Assembly: GCA_902544135.1 (NCBI GenBank)
Contig: CACCBF010000006.1
Coordinates: 28,537 to 92,536 of the forward strand
Direction of reading: 5' to 3'
DNA length: 64,000 bases
Origin: an uncultured Pelagibacteraceae bacterium
Lineage (GTDB): Bacteria; Pseudomonadota; Alphaproteobacteria; Pelagibacterales; Pelagibacteraceae
Each line of letters starts with the position of its first letter. The stretch's first letter is position 1. The notes below the pieces were generated by a model. The model saw only the letters and a list, made by a program, of their open reading frames with translations. It did not search any database and was not told where the DNA came from. Positions 17,921 through 29,226 of the stretch are shown here, piece by piece. The position numbers and the translations under genes are program-made.

Positions 17921-18883
17921 ATGAGCAAAATATCTTTAATTGGAGCAGGACAAATTGGTGGAACTCTTGCACATTTAATAGGAACAAAAGAACTGGTTAA
18001 TGAAGTGGTTCTATTTGATGTGGCTAGTGGTATTGCAAAAGGAAAGGCATTAGATATTGCACAATCTTCATCTGTAGATGGATTTAATGTTAGGTTTTCT
18101 GGAACTGATAATTATGAGGATATAAAAAATTCAGATGTAATTATAATTACCGCAGGTGTCCCAAGAAAACCTGGAATGAGCCGAGATGATCTTCTTGGAA
18201 TTAATTTAAAAATTATTAAACAGGTAGCTGAGGGGGTAAAGAAAAATGCACCAAACGCATTTGTGATTTGTATCACTAATCCTTTAGATGTTATGGTTAT
18301 GGCATTCCAAAAATTTTCAGGTTTGCCATCAAATAAAGTTGTTGGTATGGCAGGTATTTTAGATAGCTCAAGATTTAAATTATTTTTATCACTAGAATTA
18401 AATGTGCCGGTCAGAGAAATTGAGGCAACTGTTATGGGTGGTCATGGTGACACCATGGTTCCTATGCCAAGATTTACAAAAATTTCAGGTAAGCCATTGT
18501 TAGAGTTTGTAAAGGATGGAAAGATCTCTTTAGAAAGAATTGAGGAAATTAATCAAAGAACACGAGATGGTGGTGCAGAGATAGTTAAATTTTTAGAAAA
18601 AGGATCAGCTTTTTATGCACCAGCAGCCTCAGGTGTTCAAATGGCAGAAGCATATTTGAATGATCAGAAAAAATTATTACCTTGTGCTGTGCAGTTAAAT
18701 GGAGAATACGGTGTGAAAAATATTTATGCAGGTGTTCCTGTTGTAATTGGAAAAGATGGGGTAGAAAAAATTCAAGAGATTGATTTAGATGAAAAAGAAA
18801 AAAAAGAATTTATGCATTCAATAGATGCTGTAAAAGCTTTATGGGAAGCTGCATCTAAAATAGATCCTGACTTATCTAAATAA
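17921..18883 (+). CDS. mdh: Malate dehydrogenase (lactate-dehydrogenase-like type)
   Basis: 320 residues, NAD-dependent malate/oxaloacetate interconversion in the TCA cycle. The N-terminal [16 protein letters not shown], the substrate loop [16 protein letters not shown] (with the malate-type arginine), ITNPLDVM, and the catalytic His segment [11 protein letters not shown] identify it. It starts three bases after mmsA and is followed after two bases by sucC, the usual alphaproteobacterial mdh-sucCD order. Confidence 0.98.
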   Translation: MSKISLIGAGQIGGTLAHLIGTKELVNEVVLFDVASGIAKGKALDIAQSSSVDGFNVRFSGTDNYEDIKNSDVIIITAGVPRKPGMSRDDLLGINLKIIKQVAEGVKKNAPNAFVICITNPLDVMVMAFQKFSGLPSNKVVGMAGILDSSRFKLFLSLELNVPVREIEATVMGGHGDTMVPMPRFTKISGKPLLEFVKDGKISLERIEEINQRTRDGGAEIVKFLEKGSAFYAPAASGVQMAEAYLNDQKKLLPCAVQLNGEYGVKNIYAGVPVVIGKDGVEKIQEIDLDEKEKKEFMHSIDAVKALWEAASKIDPDLSK

Positions 18884-18885
18884 TA

Positions 18886-20046
18886 ATGAATATTCACGAG
18901 CATCAAGCGAAACAAATATTAAAAAAATATGGAGCTGTAGTTCCAAATGGGGTATTTGCACTCAGTGTTGATGAGCTTGTTGAAAAAGTAAAAGAATTAA
19001 AAACTGATAAATATGTTCTTAAAGCCCAAATTCATGCTGGCGGTAGAGGAAAAGCAGGTGGTGTAAAAATTTTAAATTCAATAGAGGAACTTACAGTGGC
19101 GGCCAAAGAATTACTTGGAAAAATACTAATAACCCATCAAACTGGTCCTGAAGGTAGAGAGGTAAAAAGACTATATGTAGAGGAGTCTTCAAACATAGAT
19201 AAAGAGTTTTATTTATCGTGTCTAGTTGATAGAGCAAGTTCTAAAATTGCATTCATATCAAGCGATCAAGGAGGAATGGATATCGAAGAAGTTGCAAGCA
19301 GCTCACCTGAAAAAATTATAACCACAAAAGTAGATATGGGTAACGAAATTTCCAATTCAGAATGTGAAAAAATAATTAAAATTTTTAATTTAAAAGAGGA
19401 CTTAAAAAAACAAGCAGTATTACTAATAAAATCAATATATAAAATGTTTATAAGCACGGATGCAAACATGGTTGAGGTAAATCCATTAATTTTGACAAAA
19501 GAAAAAAAAATTGTTTGTTTGGATGCAAAAGTTAATTTTGATTCAAATGCTTTATTCAGACATCCAGAAATTGTTGAATTAAGAGATTTAAATGAGGAAG
19601 ATCCTACCGAAATAGAAGCTAGCAAGCATGATCTTGCGTATATTAAGCTAGATGGAAGTATCGGCTGTATGGTGAATGGAGCAGGATTAGCGATGGCGAC
19701 GATGGATATAATTAAATTATATGGAAAAGAGCCAGCAAATTTTTTAGATGTAGGTGGTGGAGCATCTAAAGAAAAAGTATCTGCTGCATTAAAGATAATT
19801 CTATCAGATAAAAATGTTAAAGGTATTTTAATAAATATTTTTGGTGGAATTATGCGATGCGATGTTCTTGCTCAAGGAGTAGTTGATGCAGCTAAAGAAA
19901 TGAATATTAATGTTCCTTTAGTTGTTAGATTAGCAGGTACAAATTTTAAAGAAGGCAAAGAGATACTTGATAATTCTAGATTAAAATTAATTTCTGCAGA
20001 AAATTTAGATGATGCGGCTAAAAAAATTGTTGAGGCAATAAAATAA
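18886..20046 (+). CDS. sucC: Succinyl-CoA synthetase, beta subunit
   Basis: 386 residues, the standard length. With SucD it makes ATP or GTP from succinyl-CoA. It has the N-terminal ATP-grasp domain ([30 protein letters not shown]) and the C-terminal ligase domain with [16 protein letters not shown]. One base separates it from sucD. No anomaly apparent. Confidence 0.98.
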   Translation: MNIHEHQAKQILKKYGAVVPNGVFALSVDELVEKVKELKTDKYVLKAQIHAGGRGKAGGVKILNSIEELTVAAKELLGKILITHQTGPEGREVKRLYVEESSNIDKEFYLSCLVDRASSKIAFISSDQGGMDIEEVASSSPEKIITTKVDMGNEISNSECEKIIKIFNLKEDLKKQAVLLIKSIYKMFISTDANMVEVNPLILTKEKKIVCLDAKVNFDSNALFRHPEIVELRDLNEEDPTEIEASKHDLAYIKLDGSIGCMVNGAGLAMATMDIIKLYGKEPANFLDVGGGASKEKVSAALKIILSDKNVKGILINIFGGIMRCDVLAQGVVDAAKEMNINVPLVVRLAGTNFKEGKEILDNSRLKLISAENLDDAAKKIVEAIK

Positions 20047-20047
20047 T

Positions 20048-20923
20048 ATGCCAGTTTTAGTAAATAAGAATACCAAAGTAATTTGTCAGGGATTTACTGG
20101 CTCACACGGAACTTTCCATTCTGAGCAGGCCATAAAATATGGAACCAATCTTGTTGGTGGAGTTACACCAAATAAAGGTGGACAAAAACATTTAGACAGA
20201 CCAGTTTTTAATAGTGTTTTAGAAGCAAAAAACGAGGTAGGTGCAGATGCAACTATGATTTATGTACCTGCTAAATTTGCATCAGCAGCAATAATTGAAG
20301 CTATTGATGCATCAATTGAACTTATTGTTTGTATTACGGAAGGAATTCCAATTCAGGATATGATTAAGGTCAGACAAAAATTAAGCGGATCAAGTAGCAG
20401 ATTGATCGGACCTAATTGTCCAGGAATAATTACACCAGATGAATGTAAAATAGGAATTATGCCAGGGAATATCCATAAAAGAGGAAGTGTTGGAATTGTA
20501 TCAAGGTCAGGCACATTAACATATGAGGCAGTGGCTCAAACTACTGAAAATGGACTTGGTCAATCAACCTGCATAGGAATTGGTGGAGATCCTATAAACG
20601 GTACAAATTTTATAGATTGTTTAGATTTATTTTTAAATGATGATGAAACAGAGTCTATTTTAATGATTGGTGAAATTGGAGGAACTGCTGAAGAAGAAGC
20701 TGCTGAATTTATAAAAAATCACAAAATCAAAAAGCCTATAGTTGGGTTTATTGCAGGAATTACTGCCCCTCCAGGCAGAAGAATGGGGCATGCTGGTGCT
20801 ATAATTTCAGGTGGCAAAGGTGGAGCCAAAGATAAAATAAAAAAAATGGAAGAAAGCGGCATTACTGTTGCTAAATCACCATCAATTATTGGAAAAACTT
20901 TATTTAATAAACTGTCTAATTGA
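20048..20923 (+). CDS. sucD: Succinyl-CoA synthetase, alpha subunit
   Basis: 291 residues. It binds CoA and carries the phosphorylated histidine. The CoA-binding start [15 protein letters not shown], the segment [11 protein letters not shown], and the phospho-histidine loop [13 protein letters not shown] (His about 249) are clear. It is followed by a 35-base gap before sucA. Confidence 0.98.
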   Translation: MPVLVNKNTKVICQGFTGSHGTFHSEQAIKYGTNLVGGVTPNKGGQKHLDRPVFNSVLEAKNEVGADATMIYVPAKFASAAIIEAIDASIELIVCITEGIPIQDMIKVRQKLSGSSSRLIGPNCPGIITPDECKIGIMPGNIHKRGSVGIVSRSGTLTYEAVAQTTENGLGQSTCIGIGGDPINGTNFIDCLDLFLNDDETESILMIGEIGGTAEEEAAEFIKNHKIKKPIVGFIAGITAPPGRRMGHAGAIISGGKGGAKDKIKKMEESGITVAKSPSIIGKTLFNKLSN

Positions 20924-20958
20924 AAAATAATATTAGAGAGATATATTGAATTAAAAAG

Positions 20959-23877
20959 ATGTCTTCATCAAAAAATCTTGATTTCGAAAAAACTTCATTT
21001 TTAAATAAGTCTAATAGTGCGTTCATAGAAGAGATGTATTTAAAATTTATTAATAAAGATGTAGATCTTCCAGAAAGTTGGACAAATTATTTTGAGGGGA
21101 TTGGTGAAGAATTAAATGTAATTGCAAAAGAAATTAATGGTCCATCTTGGGGACCAACCAAAAAAAAGATAAATCTAGAAGAATTACAAAAGAAAATAGA
21201 AGATCAAGATAAAAGTTATGTTAAAAATACTAAACCAGATTCATCAGAAAAATTTAATTTTCAATTACTTGCTGACTCAAACAAAGATTCTATAAGTGCT
21301 GTAGCATTAATTAGAGCATATAGATTAAGAGGTCATTTATTAGCAGATCTTGATCCTTTAGAAATGAGAGAGTCAGAATATTTGGATGAACTTCACCCAG
21401 AATTCTATGGCTTTAAAAAAGAAAATTATGAAAAGAAAATTTTTCTAAATGGAGTGATCAATCGTAAATATGCAAATATAAGAGAGATACTTAAATTTAT
21501 GAAGAGGACCTATTGTGGAAAAATAGGTTATGAGTTTATGCATATTTCAAATCCAGTAGAAAGAAAGTGGTTTAGAGACAGAATAGAGCAAGATAAGAAT
21601 GCACTTCAGTTTACAAAAAACGGCAAGGAGGCAATTTTAAATAAATTAGTTCAGGCAGAGGGATTTGAAAAATTTTTAGCTACTAAATATGTTGGAACAA
21701 AAAGGTTTGGTTTAGATGGTGGAGAAAGTTTAATTCCTGCCCTTGAACAAATAATAAAAATTGGCGGGCAAAACAATATAAAAGAAGTTAAGATAGGCAT
21801 GTCTCATAGAGGTAGACTGAATGTTTTGGCAAATGTTTTACAAAAATCTTATAAAAGAATTTTTAATGAATTTGCTGGTGAGTTTAGTTCTGATACCAAA
21901 GATAGTGCTGGAGATGTTAAATATCATCTTGGAGCATCATCAGATAGAGAGTTTGACGGAAATTCAGTTCATGTAAGTTTAACAGATAACCCTTCTCATT
22001 TGGAGGCTGTCAATCCAGTGGTTTTAGGACAAACAAGAGCTAAACAATTTTTTCATAAAGACAAAGAGAGAAATAAAGTAATACCTATTCTCATTCATGG
22101 AGATGCAGCTTTTGCAGGTCAAGGCGTTGTAGCTGAATGTTTTGCTATGTCCGGATTACCAGGTCATAACACTGGCGGAACAATCCATATTATTGTTAAT
22201 AATCAAATAGGATTTACTACTAGTCCGAGATTTGCTAGGTCCTCGCCTTATCCATCAGATGTTGCAAAAATGGTAGAGGCACCGATACTTCATGTTAATG
22301 GAGATGATCCAGAAGCTGTTGTTTATGCGACCAGAATAGCTGCAGAATTTCGATTAAAGTTTAACAGAGACGTAGTGGTGGACTTAATTTGTTACAGAAG
22401 GTTTGGACATAATGAAGGAGACGAGCCTTCATTTACCCAACCTTTAATGTATAAAAAAATAAGATCGCATCCTAGTGTTTATAAAATTTATGGAAGTAAA
22501 CTTGTAAATGAAAACTCAATTACACAAGAATTGTTAGACCAAAACGTCAAATCATTCAAGAATTTGCTTGATGAACAATATAAAAGTGCAAAAGATTATA
22601 AACCTAAAATAGAATGGTTTGAGGGAACATGGTCAAGATATAAGCCTGAAAAAGGTAAAGATAAGAGGGGTATAACTGGTTATGACGAAAATAAACTAAA
22701 AATAATTTCAAATAAAATTAATGTCATTCCTAAGGAAAAGAATATTCACAAAACTATCTCTAAAATATTCAATCTCAGAAAAGAAAGGATTGAAAAAGGT
22801 GCTGGAATTGATTGGTCTTCTGCGGAGGCTCTTGCGTTTGGATCTTTGCTTGAGGAAGGATATCCAGTCAGACTTGTAGGCCAAGATTCTGGTAGAGGGA
22901 CATTTAGTCAACGACATTCTGTTTTAAGAAATCAAATAGATAATACTAGGTATGTTCCTCTTAATAATATTTCTAAAAATCAAAAGCAATTTGAAGTAGT
23001 GGATAGTTTTTTATCAGAACTTGCGGTTTTAGGTTTTGAATATGGTTACAGTCTTGTAGAACCAAATACTCTAACTCTTTGGGAGGCTCAATTCGGTGAT
23101 TTTGCAAACGGTGCTCAAGTAGTAATTGATCAATTTATTGCATCAGGAGAGAGAAAATGGAATAGAGCATCTGGGATAGTTATGTTATTACCTCATGGGT
23201 ATGAAGGACAGGGACCAGAGCATTCATCAGCAAGGTTGGAAAGATTTTTACAATTATGTTCAAATGATAATTTGCAAGTTATGAATTGCACAACTCCAGC
23301 AAACTATTTTCATGCCTTAAGAAGACAAATGCATAGAGATTTTAGAAAACCTTTAATAATTATGACACCTAAATCTTTATTAAGACATAAACATTGTATT
23401 TCGGATTTAGATGATTTTAATAAAAAAAATTCTTTTCATAGAGTTTTATGGGATCATGCTATAGATCCAAAAACTAAAGGGTTTATAAAATTAAAGAAAT
23501 CCAAAAAAATCAAAAAAGTGATTATTTGCTCTGGAAAAATTTATTTTGATTTACTTGATGCTAGAGAAAAATTTAAAAAAGATGATATTGTATTTTATAG
23601 AGTTGAGCAACTTTATCCCTTTCCAGTCAAAGCTCTTGCAAAGGAACTAAAACCCTATGCCAAGAATGCTAATTTTTACTGGTGTCAGGAGGAACCAAAA
23701 AATATGGGGGCTTGGTTTTCAGTTAGAGACTATATCCAATGGACATTAGATAATATAAAAGCTAATAATAATTATGTTTCTTATATTGGAAGAAGTCCTG
23801 ATGCATCACCCGCTACAGGATATGCTAAAAGACATATTATGCAACAACAAGAAATTATTAAAAAAGTTTTTGATTAA
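20959..23877 (+). CDS. sucA: 2-Oxoglutarate dehydrogenase E1 component
   Basis: 972 residues, slightly larger than E. coli SucA. The thiamin-diphosphate-dependent E1 decarboxylates 2-oxoglutarate and succinylates the lipoyl group of SucB. The N-terminal SucB-docking segment (SFLNKSNSAFIEEMYLKF), the active-site segments GMSHRGRLNVL and HGDAAFAGQGVV, and RRFGHNEGDEPSFTQP are visible. An AGAGAG stretch lies about 20 bases upstream of the ATG. sucB follows after six bases. Confidence 0.98.
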   Translation: MSSSKNLDFEKTSFLNKSNSAFIEEMYLKFINKDVDLPESWTNYFEGIGEELNVIAKEINGPSWGPTKKKINLEELQKKIEDQDKSYVKNTKPDSSEKFNFQLLADSNKDSISAVALIRAYRLRGHLLADLDPLEMRESEYLDELHPEFYGFKKENYEKKIFLNGVINRKYANIREILKFMKRTYCGKIGYEFMHISNPVERKWFRDRIEQDKNALQFTKNGKEAILNKLVQAEGFEKFLATKYVGTKRFGLDGGESLIPALEQIIKIGGQNNIKEVKIGMSHRGRLNVLANVLQKSYKRIFNEFAGEFSSDTKDSAGDVKYHLGASSDREFDGNSVHVSLTDNPSHLEAVNPVVLGQTRAKQFFHKDKERNKVIPILIHGDAAFAGQGVVAECFAMSGLPGHNTGGTIHIIVNNQIGFTTSPRFARSSPYPSDVAKMVEAPILHVNGDDPEAVVYATRIAAEFRLKFNRDVVVDLICYRRFGHNEGDEPSFTQPLMYKKIRSHPSVYKIYGSKLVNENSITQELLDQNVKSFKNLLDEQYKSAKDYKPKIEWFEGTWSRYKPEKGKDKRGITGYDENKLKIISNKINVIPKEKNIHKTISKIFNLRKERIEKGAGIDWSSAEALAFGSLLEEGYPVRLVGQDSGRGTFSQRHSVLRNQIDNTRYVPLNNISKNQKQFEVVDSFLSELAVLGFEYGYSLVEPNTLTLWEAQFGDFANGAQVVIDQFIASGERKWNRASGIVMLLPHGYEGQGPEHSSARLERFLQLCSNDNLQVMNCTTPANYFHALRRQMHRDFRKPLIIMTPKSLLRHKHCISDLDDFNKKNSFHRVLWDHAIDPKTKGFIKLKKSKKIKKVIICSGKIYFDLLDAREKFKKDDIVFYRVEQLYPFPVKALAKELKPYAKNANFYWCQEEPKNMGAWFSVRDYIQWTLDNIKANNNYVSYIGRSPDASPATGYAKRHIMQQQEIIKKVFD

Positions 23878-23883
23878 CAAGAC

Positions 23884-25179
23884 ATGAGTGAAAAAATTAT
23901 AGTTCCAGTTTTAGGTGAGAGTATAACTGAGGCAACAGTTTCAAAATGGTTAAAAAATGAAGGTGATGAAGTTAAAACTGATGAGCCAATTGTTGAGCTA
24001 GAAACTGATAAAGTAAATTTAGAGGTTCCATCACCTATATCGGGTAAATTAACAGAAATTATTTCAAAAAATGGATCTGTTGTAGAAGTTGGAGCACATT
24101 TAGGATCAATAGAAGAAATTGGGATAACTCAAAAAAAGAGTCAAAAAATTGAGAAAATTAAGCCAACTGTAAAGAGAGAAAATATTGAAAATTCAGAACC
24201 CCAGCAAAATGAGCCTCAACTTTTAGAAACTGAGTTAGCTGATAAATTAGACAAACAAGAGCAACCACTTGTTTTAACGAAAGAAGTAAAGACTAAACCA
24301 ATTATAAAAGAAAAACCAAATGATCAAGTTTTGTCTCCTGCAGTAAGGAAAATTGTTGCTGAGAACAAAATTAACTTAGAAAATATAAAAGGGTCTGGAA
24401 AAGATGGAAGATTATTAAAGGGAGACTTAATTAGTTTAATGAGCAAGAGTCCATCACCATCAGAAAGAAAAATAAAATATGGTCAGGAAGAACGAATAAA
24501 AATGACTAGATTGAGACAAACTATTGCAAAAAGATTAAAACAAGCTCAAGAGAATGCTGCGTTATTAACTACTTTTAATGAAGTAGATATGACTAACATA
24601 ATTGAGATGAGAAAAAATAATCAAGATGATTTTCAAAATCGATTTGGAATAAAGCTAGGAATGATGTCTTTTTTTGTGAAAGCCTCTATCGTAGCATTAA
24701 AAAACTTTCCAGCTGTAAATGCCGAAATTGAGGGTGATGAGATAATTTACAAAAATTATTACAATATAAGTTTTGCAGTTGGCACAGATAAAGGTCTTGT
24801 TGTTCCTGTTTTAAAAGATGCTGACGTTATGTCATTTGCAGAAATTGAAAAAAATATTAAAGAAATCTCGGATAAAGCAAAAAGTGGAAAACTTACTATT
24901 GAAGATCTTCAGGGTGGAACTTTTACAATTAGTAATGGAGGGGTCTATGGTTCTATGTTGTCAACACCTATATTAAATTTACCACAGTCAGGTGTTTTAG
25001 GTATGCACAATATAGTTGAGAGACCTGTTGTAATAGAGGGTGAAATTATGGTTAGACCAATTATGTATTTAGCCTTGTCTTATGATCATAGAATTATTGA
25101 TGGTAAAGAGTCTGTTTCTTTTTTAAAAATGATAAAAGAAAATTTAGAGGATCCAAGAAGGTTATTTTTAGATATTTAA
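23884..25179 (+). CDS. sucB: Dihydrolipoamide succinyltransferase (E2 of 2-oxoglutarate dehydrogenase)
   Basis: 431 residues in the normal order: one lipoyl domain (about 1-77, lipoyl lysine in [11 protein letters not shown]), a charged linker, the peripheral-subunit-binding domain (about 140-177, [13 protein letters not shown]), and the catalytic domain ending in [11 protein letters not shown] with the active-site His. It transfers succinyl from lipoyl to CoA. A single lipoyl domain is usual for SucB. The stop codon is directly followed by the lpd ATG. Confidence 0.98.
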   Translation: MSEKIIVPVLGESITEATVSKWLKNEGDEVKTDEPIVELETDKVNLEVPSPISGKLTEIISKNGSVVEVGAHLGSIEEIGITQKKSQKIEKIKPTVKRENIENSEPQQNEPQLLETELADKLDKQEQPLVLTKEVKTKPIIKEKPNDQVLSPAVRKIVAENKINLENIKGSGKDGRLLKGDLISLMSKSPSPSERKIKYGQEERIKMTRLRQTIAKRLKQAQENAALLTTFNEVDMTNIIEMRKNNQDDFQNRFGIKLGMMSFFVKASIVALKNFPAVNAEIEGDEIIYKNYYNISFAVGTDKGLVVPVLKDADVMSFAEIEKNIKEISDKAKSGKLTIEDLQGGTFTISNGGVYGSMLSTPILNLPQSGVLGMHNIVERPVVIEGEIMVRPIMYLALSYDHRIIDGKESVSFLKMIKENLEDPRRLFLDI

Positions 25180-26580
25180 ATGCCAGATAAATTTCAAGCA
25201 GTAGTAATTGGAGGAGGCCCTGGAGGTTACGTATGTGCAATTAGACTTGCACAATTAGGTCTAAAAACTGCATGTATAGAGTCAAGAGGATCTCTTGGTG
25301 GTACTTGTTTGAATGTTGGATGTATTCCATCGAAAAGCTTGTTAAACTTATCAGAAGAATTTCATAAAGTAAAAAATTTATCTAATAAAGGTATTGAAGT
25401 AGGCGAGGTTAAACTCAATTTAGATAAAATGATGAAAAGTAAAGAAAAGGCGGTAACAGTTTTGACAAAAGGTGTTGAGTTTTTGTTAAAAAAAAACAAA
25501 GTGACTTATTACAAGGGTGTTGGAAGTTTTAAATCTAAAAATGAAATTTCTATAATAGACACAGATAATAATGAGACTTTGATATTTTCTGAAAAAGTAA
25601 TAATTGCGACTGGTTCAGTTCCAGTAGCTTTACCAGGAATTAGTTTTGATGAAAAAATAATAGTCTCATCAACAGGTGTATTAAAATTAGATAAAGTTCC
25701 AAAAAAGTTAATGGTTGTTGGGGGTGGCTATATCGGTCTGGAAATGGGATCTGTTTGGTCTAGGCTTGGATCTGAAGTTCACGTCGTTGAATTTTTAGAT
25801 CACATCACCCCTGGAATGGATAAAGAAATCTCTGATGAATTTATGAAAATTTTAAAGAAGCAGGGAATAAAATTTCATATGCAACATAAGGTCGAAAAAA
25901 TTACAAAAAAAAATTCTAGTGCGATTGTTTTGACAATAGATAAAGATGGTAACAGAAAAGATTTTGATTGTGATGTTGTTCTAGTTTCAGTAGGAAGAAA
26001 ACCTAATACCGAGGGACTTAATTTAGAAAAGATTGGTTTAAATTTAGATGATAAGAATAGAATCCAAACTGATAAAAATTTTAAAACAAATTTAGAAAAT
26101 ATTTATGCTATAGGCGATGTTATCACAGGACCAATGCTTGCGCATAAGGCTGAAGATGAGGGTATTGCCGTTGCAGAAAATATTGCAGGACAATCAGGAC
26201 ATGTTAATTATGATACTATACCGGGTGTAATTTATACAACACCTGAAGTTGCATCAATTGGCAAAACCGAGGAACAATTGAAAGAGTCTAATATTAAATA
26301 TAAAATTGGAAAATTTTCATTTATGGCAAATTCAAGAGCAAAAGCAATAGATGATACTGAAGGTTTTGTTAAAATTTTAGCAGATGAAAAAACAGATAAA
26401 GTTTTAGGAGCTCATTTAATTGGCCCTCATGCTGGTGAGTTAATTGCTGAAATTGGAGTTGCAATGGAATTTGGAGCTAGCTCAGAAGATATAGCAAGAA
26501 CGTGTCATGCTCACCCCACATTTTCGGAAGCAGTTAAAGAAGCGGCTTTATCTGTTGATAAAAGAGCAATACACTCTTAA
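25180..26580 (+). CDS. lpdA: Dihydrolipoyl dehydrogenase (E3)
   Basis: 466 residues. This FAD enzyme reoxidises dihydrolipoamide with NAD. The FAD-binding start VIGGGPGGYVCAIRLAQLG, the redox disulfide in GGTCLNVGCIPSKSLL, the NAD Rossmann VVGGGYIGLEMGSVWSRLG, and the C-terminal catalytic HAHPTFSEAVKEA are all present. It abuts sucB, so its main partner is 2-oxoglutarate dehydrogenase; it may be shared with other lipoyl complexes. Confidence 0.98.
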   Translation: MPDKFQAVVIGGGPGGYVCAIRLAQLGLKTACIESRGSLGGTCLNVGCIPSKSLLNLSEEFHKVKNLSNKGIEVGEVKLNLDKMMKSKEKAVTVLTKGVEFLLKKNKVTYYKGVGSFKSKNEISIIDTDNNETLIFSEKVIIATGSVPVALPGISFDEKIIVSSTGVLKLDKVPKKLMVVGGGYIGLEMGSVWSRLGSEVHVVEFLDHITPGMDKEISDEFMKILKKQGIKFHMQHKVEKITKKNSSAIVLTIDKDGNRKDFDCDVVLVSVGRKPNTEGLNLEKIGLNLDDKNRIQTDKNFKTNLENIYAIGDVITGPMLAHKAEDEGIAVAENIAGQSGHVNYDTIPGVIYTTPEVASIGKTEEQLKESNIKYKIGKFSFMANSRAKAIDDTEGFVKILADEKTDKVLGAHLIGPHAGELIAEIGVAMEFGASSEDIARTCHAHPTFSEAVKEAALSVDKRAIHS

Positions 26581-26602
26581 AAAAAATTCATATTATCTAA
26601 AA

Positions 26603-28558
26603 ATGAAATTCCCGATTCTGTTGCCGAATGTGTTTAACCACCCGTTTACTTATGAGAGTGATATCAAATTAAAAGCTGGGGATTTTGTTGAAGTTCCTTT
26701 TGGCAAAACTAAAGTAACAGGTGTTGTATGGGATGAATTTGAAAAAAATAATTCAAAAAAATTTAAAATAAAAAAAGTTATAAATAAATTAGATATTCCA
26801 AGTTTAAAAAAGAACACATTAGATTTTTTAAATTGGTTTTCAGAATACAACATTGTTCCAAAAGGTATGGCTCTAAAGCTTCTATTAACAGGTGGTAAGG
26901 AGCTCAAAGGTATTGATCAAAAATTTTATGATAGTTTAACATTTAATTGTTATGACAATCTTATTGAATTAACAAATGATCAAAAAAGATCTCTGGAGCA
27001 AATAAATAGTTCTAATAAGAGATTCAATGTACATGTTTTGCAGGGCACAACCGGATCTGGTAAAACATTTGTATATTTTGAGGCTTTAAAAAATGTTTTG
27101 GTAAAGGGTTTTCAAGGTTTAATTCTTTTACCAGAAATTGGTTTGACCACTCAATTTGAAAAAAAATTCATAGAATTTTTTAATTTTAAACCTGCAATTT
27201 GGCATTCTGGTATTACAAAAAAAAATAAAAAAATTATATGGGAAGGTATCATTAGAGGAAAAATAAGTGTTGTAATTGGTGCGAGATCATCTCTATTCCT
27301 GCCATTTAAAAATCTAGGATTAATTATTGTTGATGAAGAGCATGACCAATCATATAAACAAGATGAAGGAGTAATATATAATGCCAGAGACATGGCTATC
27401 TCTAGGGCATTATTTGAAAAAGTTCCAATCAATTTAATAACATCTGTTCCCTCTTTGGAAACATATGTAAATATAAAAAAAAAGAAGTACAAGTCTTCAA
27501 GACTTGAGCAGAGGTATCTAAATGCTTCTTTGCCAAATTTTGAAATTATAAACTTAAATCGTGTTAAAATGCAGAAGCAATCTTGGCTATCAAAAGAGAT
27601 AATCCAGAAAGTTAATTTTCACTTAGGAAAGAAAGATCAAGTTTTATTTTTTTTGAACAGAAGAGGTTTTTCACCAAATGCTTTATGTAAAAAATGTTTA
27701 AGTAGTTTCTCATGTCCAAAATGTTCAATAAATTTAGTTTACCATAAGATTAAAAATAACTTATTGTGTCATTATTGTGGTTTTAAAACCTCTTTAACTA
27801 GAAACTGTTCTCAAGATGGAAATTGTGATTTTATATTTAGTGGACCAGGGGTAGAAAGAATTTCAGAGGAAGTCAAAAAAAACTTTCCACATAAAAAAAT
27901 TGAAATTTTTTCAAGTGACACCATGAATAAAAAAAACTCAAAGGAAAAACTAGAAAAAATTATAAATAATGAAATTGAAATACTGATTGGAACACAATTA
28001 ATTTCTAAAGGATTTCATTTTCCACATCTTAATTGTATAGTTGTTGTTGATATTGATTTATCATCCTATGGCCACGATTTAAGAGGAGCAGAAAAAAACT
28101 TACAACTATATCACCAATTATCTGGAAGAGCGGGACGTACAGGACAACCCTCAAACGTTTATTTTCAGACTTATAGTCATAATTCAACAATGATTAATGA
28201 CATCACCAATAAAAATCCAAATATTTTTTTAGAAAAAGAGGTAGAAATAAGAAAAAAGAATAGTTTACCTCCATTTCAAAGATTTATCTCTCTAATCTTA
28301 ACAGGAGAAAATGAGAGTAAATTGGAAAAAGAAGCTACTAAATTCAAATTATTTTTGGAAAATAAAATAATTGGTAAAGTTTTAGGTCCTGTAAATGCAC
28401 CAATATTTAGGTTAAGAGGTAAGTACAGAATTAGATTGTTAATTAGAGGACCTAAGGATTTAAGATTACAGAAAACTTTATCTACTTTAATAACAAAATA
28501 TAAATTTTTACCAGGAATAAAACTTTCAGTTGATGTTGACCCAATAAGCTTCAATTAA
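26603..28558 (+). CDS. priA: Primosomal protein N' (PriA helicase)
   Basis: 651 residues from ATG 26603 (MKFPILLPNVFNHPFTYE); an upstream in-frame ATG at 26507 lies inside lpdA and is rejected. At 651 residues it is shorter than E. coli PriA (about 730). It reloads DnaB at stalled forks. Visible features are the N-terminal DNA-binding domain, Walker A GTTGSGKT (148-155), DEEH box (VDEEHDQSYKQDEG), a zinc-binding cysteine cluster (CKKC, CPKC, CHYC, then two more Cys), and the helicase motif GRAGRTGQ. It ends the 27-kb plus-strand run, just before the atp promoter. Confidence 0.96.
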   Translation: MKFPILLPNVFNHPFTYESDIKLKAGDFVEVPFGKTKVTGVVWDEFEKNNSKKFKIKKVINKLDIPSLKKNTLDFLNWFSEYNIVPKGMALKLLLTGGKELKGIDQKFYDSLTFNCYDNLIELTNDQKRSLEQINSSNKRFNVHVLQGTTGSGKTFVYFEALKNVLVKGFQGLILLPEIGLTTQFEKKFIEFFNFKPAIWHSGITKKNKKIIWEGIIRGKISVVIGARSSLFLPFKNLGLIIVDEEHDQSYKQDEGVIYNARDMAISRALFEKVPINLITSVPSLETYVNIKKKKYKSSRLEQRYLNASLPNFEIINLNRVKMQKQSWLSKEIIQKVNFHLGKKDQVLFFLNRRGFSPNALCKKCLSSFSCPKCSINLVYHKIKNNLLCHYCGFKTSLTRNCSQDGNCDFIFSGPGVERISEEVKKNFPHKKIEIFSSDTMNKKNSKEKLEKIINNEIEILIGTQLISKGFHFPHLNCIVVVDIDLSSYGHDLRGAEKNLQLYHQLSGRAGRTGQPSNVYFQTYSHNSTMINDITNKNPNIFLEKEVEIRKKNSLPPFQRFISLILTGENESKLEKEATKFKLFLENKIIGKVLGPVNAPIFRLRGKYRIRLLIRGPKDLRLQKTLSTLITKYKFLPGIKLSVDVDPISFN

Positions 28559-28578
28559 CGCCTAAAAAAAACATTTTT

Positions 28579-28607
28579 TTGTCAACGTGTTACTTGAAGA
28601 GTATTAT
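28579..28607 (+). promoter_or_regulatory. Promoter of the atpHAGDC operon
   Basis: TTGTCA (28579-28584) and TATTAT (28602-28607) with exactly 17 bases between them, in the 109-base gap between priA and atpH. The start point would be near 28614, leaving about 54 bases of leader. This is one of the best sigma-70-like matches in the window. The A-run/T-run pair just before it (28564-28580) could form a weak A-T hairpin but lacks the GC stem of a terminator. Confidence 0.65.
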
Positions 28608-28667
28608 CGCATATGTTAATTAAATCCTGATTTTTTAAATTAATCATGTACATTAAAAGGTAATAAA

Positions 28668-29225
28668 TTGAGTAAAAATAAAGGTTTTTCCAGCACATCA
28701 GCTAACAGATATTCTCTAGCTTTGTACGAATTAGCAGAGGAGGCAAATGTGCTTTCTAAAATAGAGATAAATGTATTATCAATAATTAATTTAATTGAAA
28801 AAAGTAAAGATTTTAAAAACTTAATCAAAGATCCTACAGTAAGTCAGAATGATTTAAGCAATGCAATTGATAAAATTTTTGATTATTTGAAAATTGAAAA
28901 TTTACTAAAAAATTTCATAAATTTTTTAGTAATAAAAAGGCGATTTTTCTTTGTGCAGCAAATATTGAATAATTTTATTGAGATTTGCTCAGAAAAAAGA
29001 GGTGAGTTAAAGACAGAGATAAAATCAGCAAAAAATCTATCAAAAGATGAAATTAATAAGATCAAAGATGAATTATCAAAACATTTCACTTCAAAAATAA
29101 AACTTAATTATAAATATGATGAAAGTTTAATTGGAGGACTGATAGTGCAAGTGGGCAGCATGATGATTGATACTTCTATTAAAAATAAATTACAGCAAAT
29201 AGAAAATAAAATGATGAAGGTATAA
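28668..29225 (+). CDS. atpH: ATP synthase F1 delta subunit
   Basis: 185 residues, first gene of the F1 operon. The delta subunit joins the F1 head to the peripheral stalk. Start codon is TTG at 28668: AAAGG at 28656-28660 sits seven bases upstream and no ATG lies near the N-terminus. Typical delta pattern: N-terminal helical domain beginning [15 protein letters not shown] and the C-terminal [25 protein letters not shown]. atpA begins one base after the stop. Confidence 0.95.
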   Translation: MSKNKGFSSTSANRYSLALYELAEEANVLSKIEINVLSIINLIEKSKDFKNLIKDPTVSQNDLSNAIDKIFDYLKIENLLKNFINFLVIKRRFFFVQQILNNFIEICSEKRGELKTEIKSAKNLSKDEINKIKDELSKHFTSKIKLNYKYDESLIGGLIVQVGSMMIDTSIKNKLQQIENKMMKV

Positions 29226-29226
29226 T

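Noticed and set aside
28561..28584. Terminator after priA (A-run, CA, T-run)
   Set aside because: Only A-T pairs are possible, with no GC stem, and the T-run forms part of the -35 region of the atp promoter.
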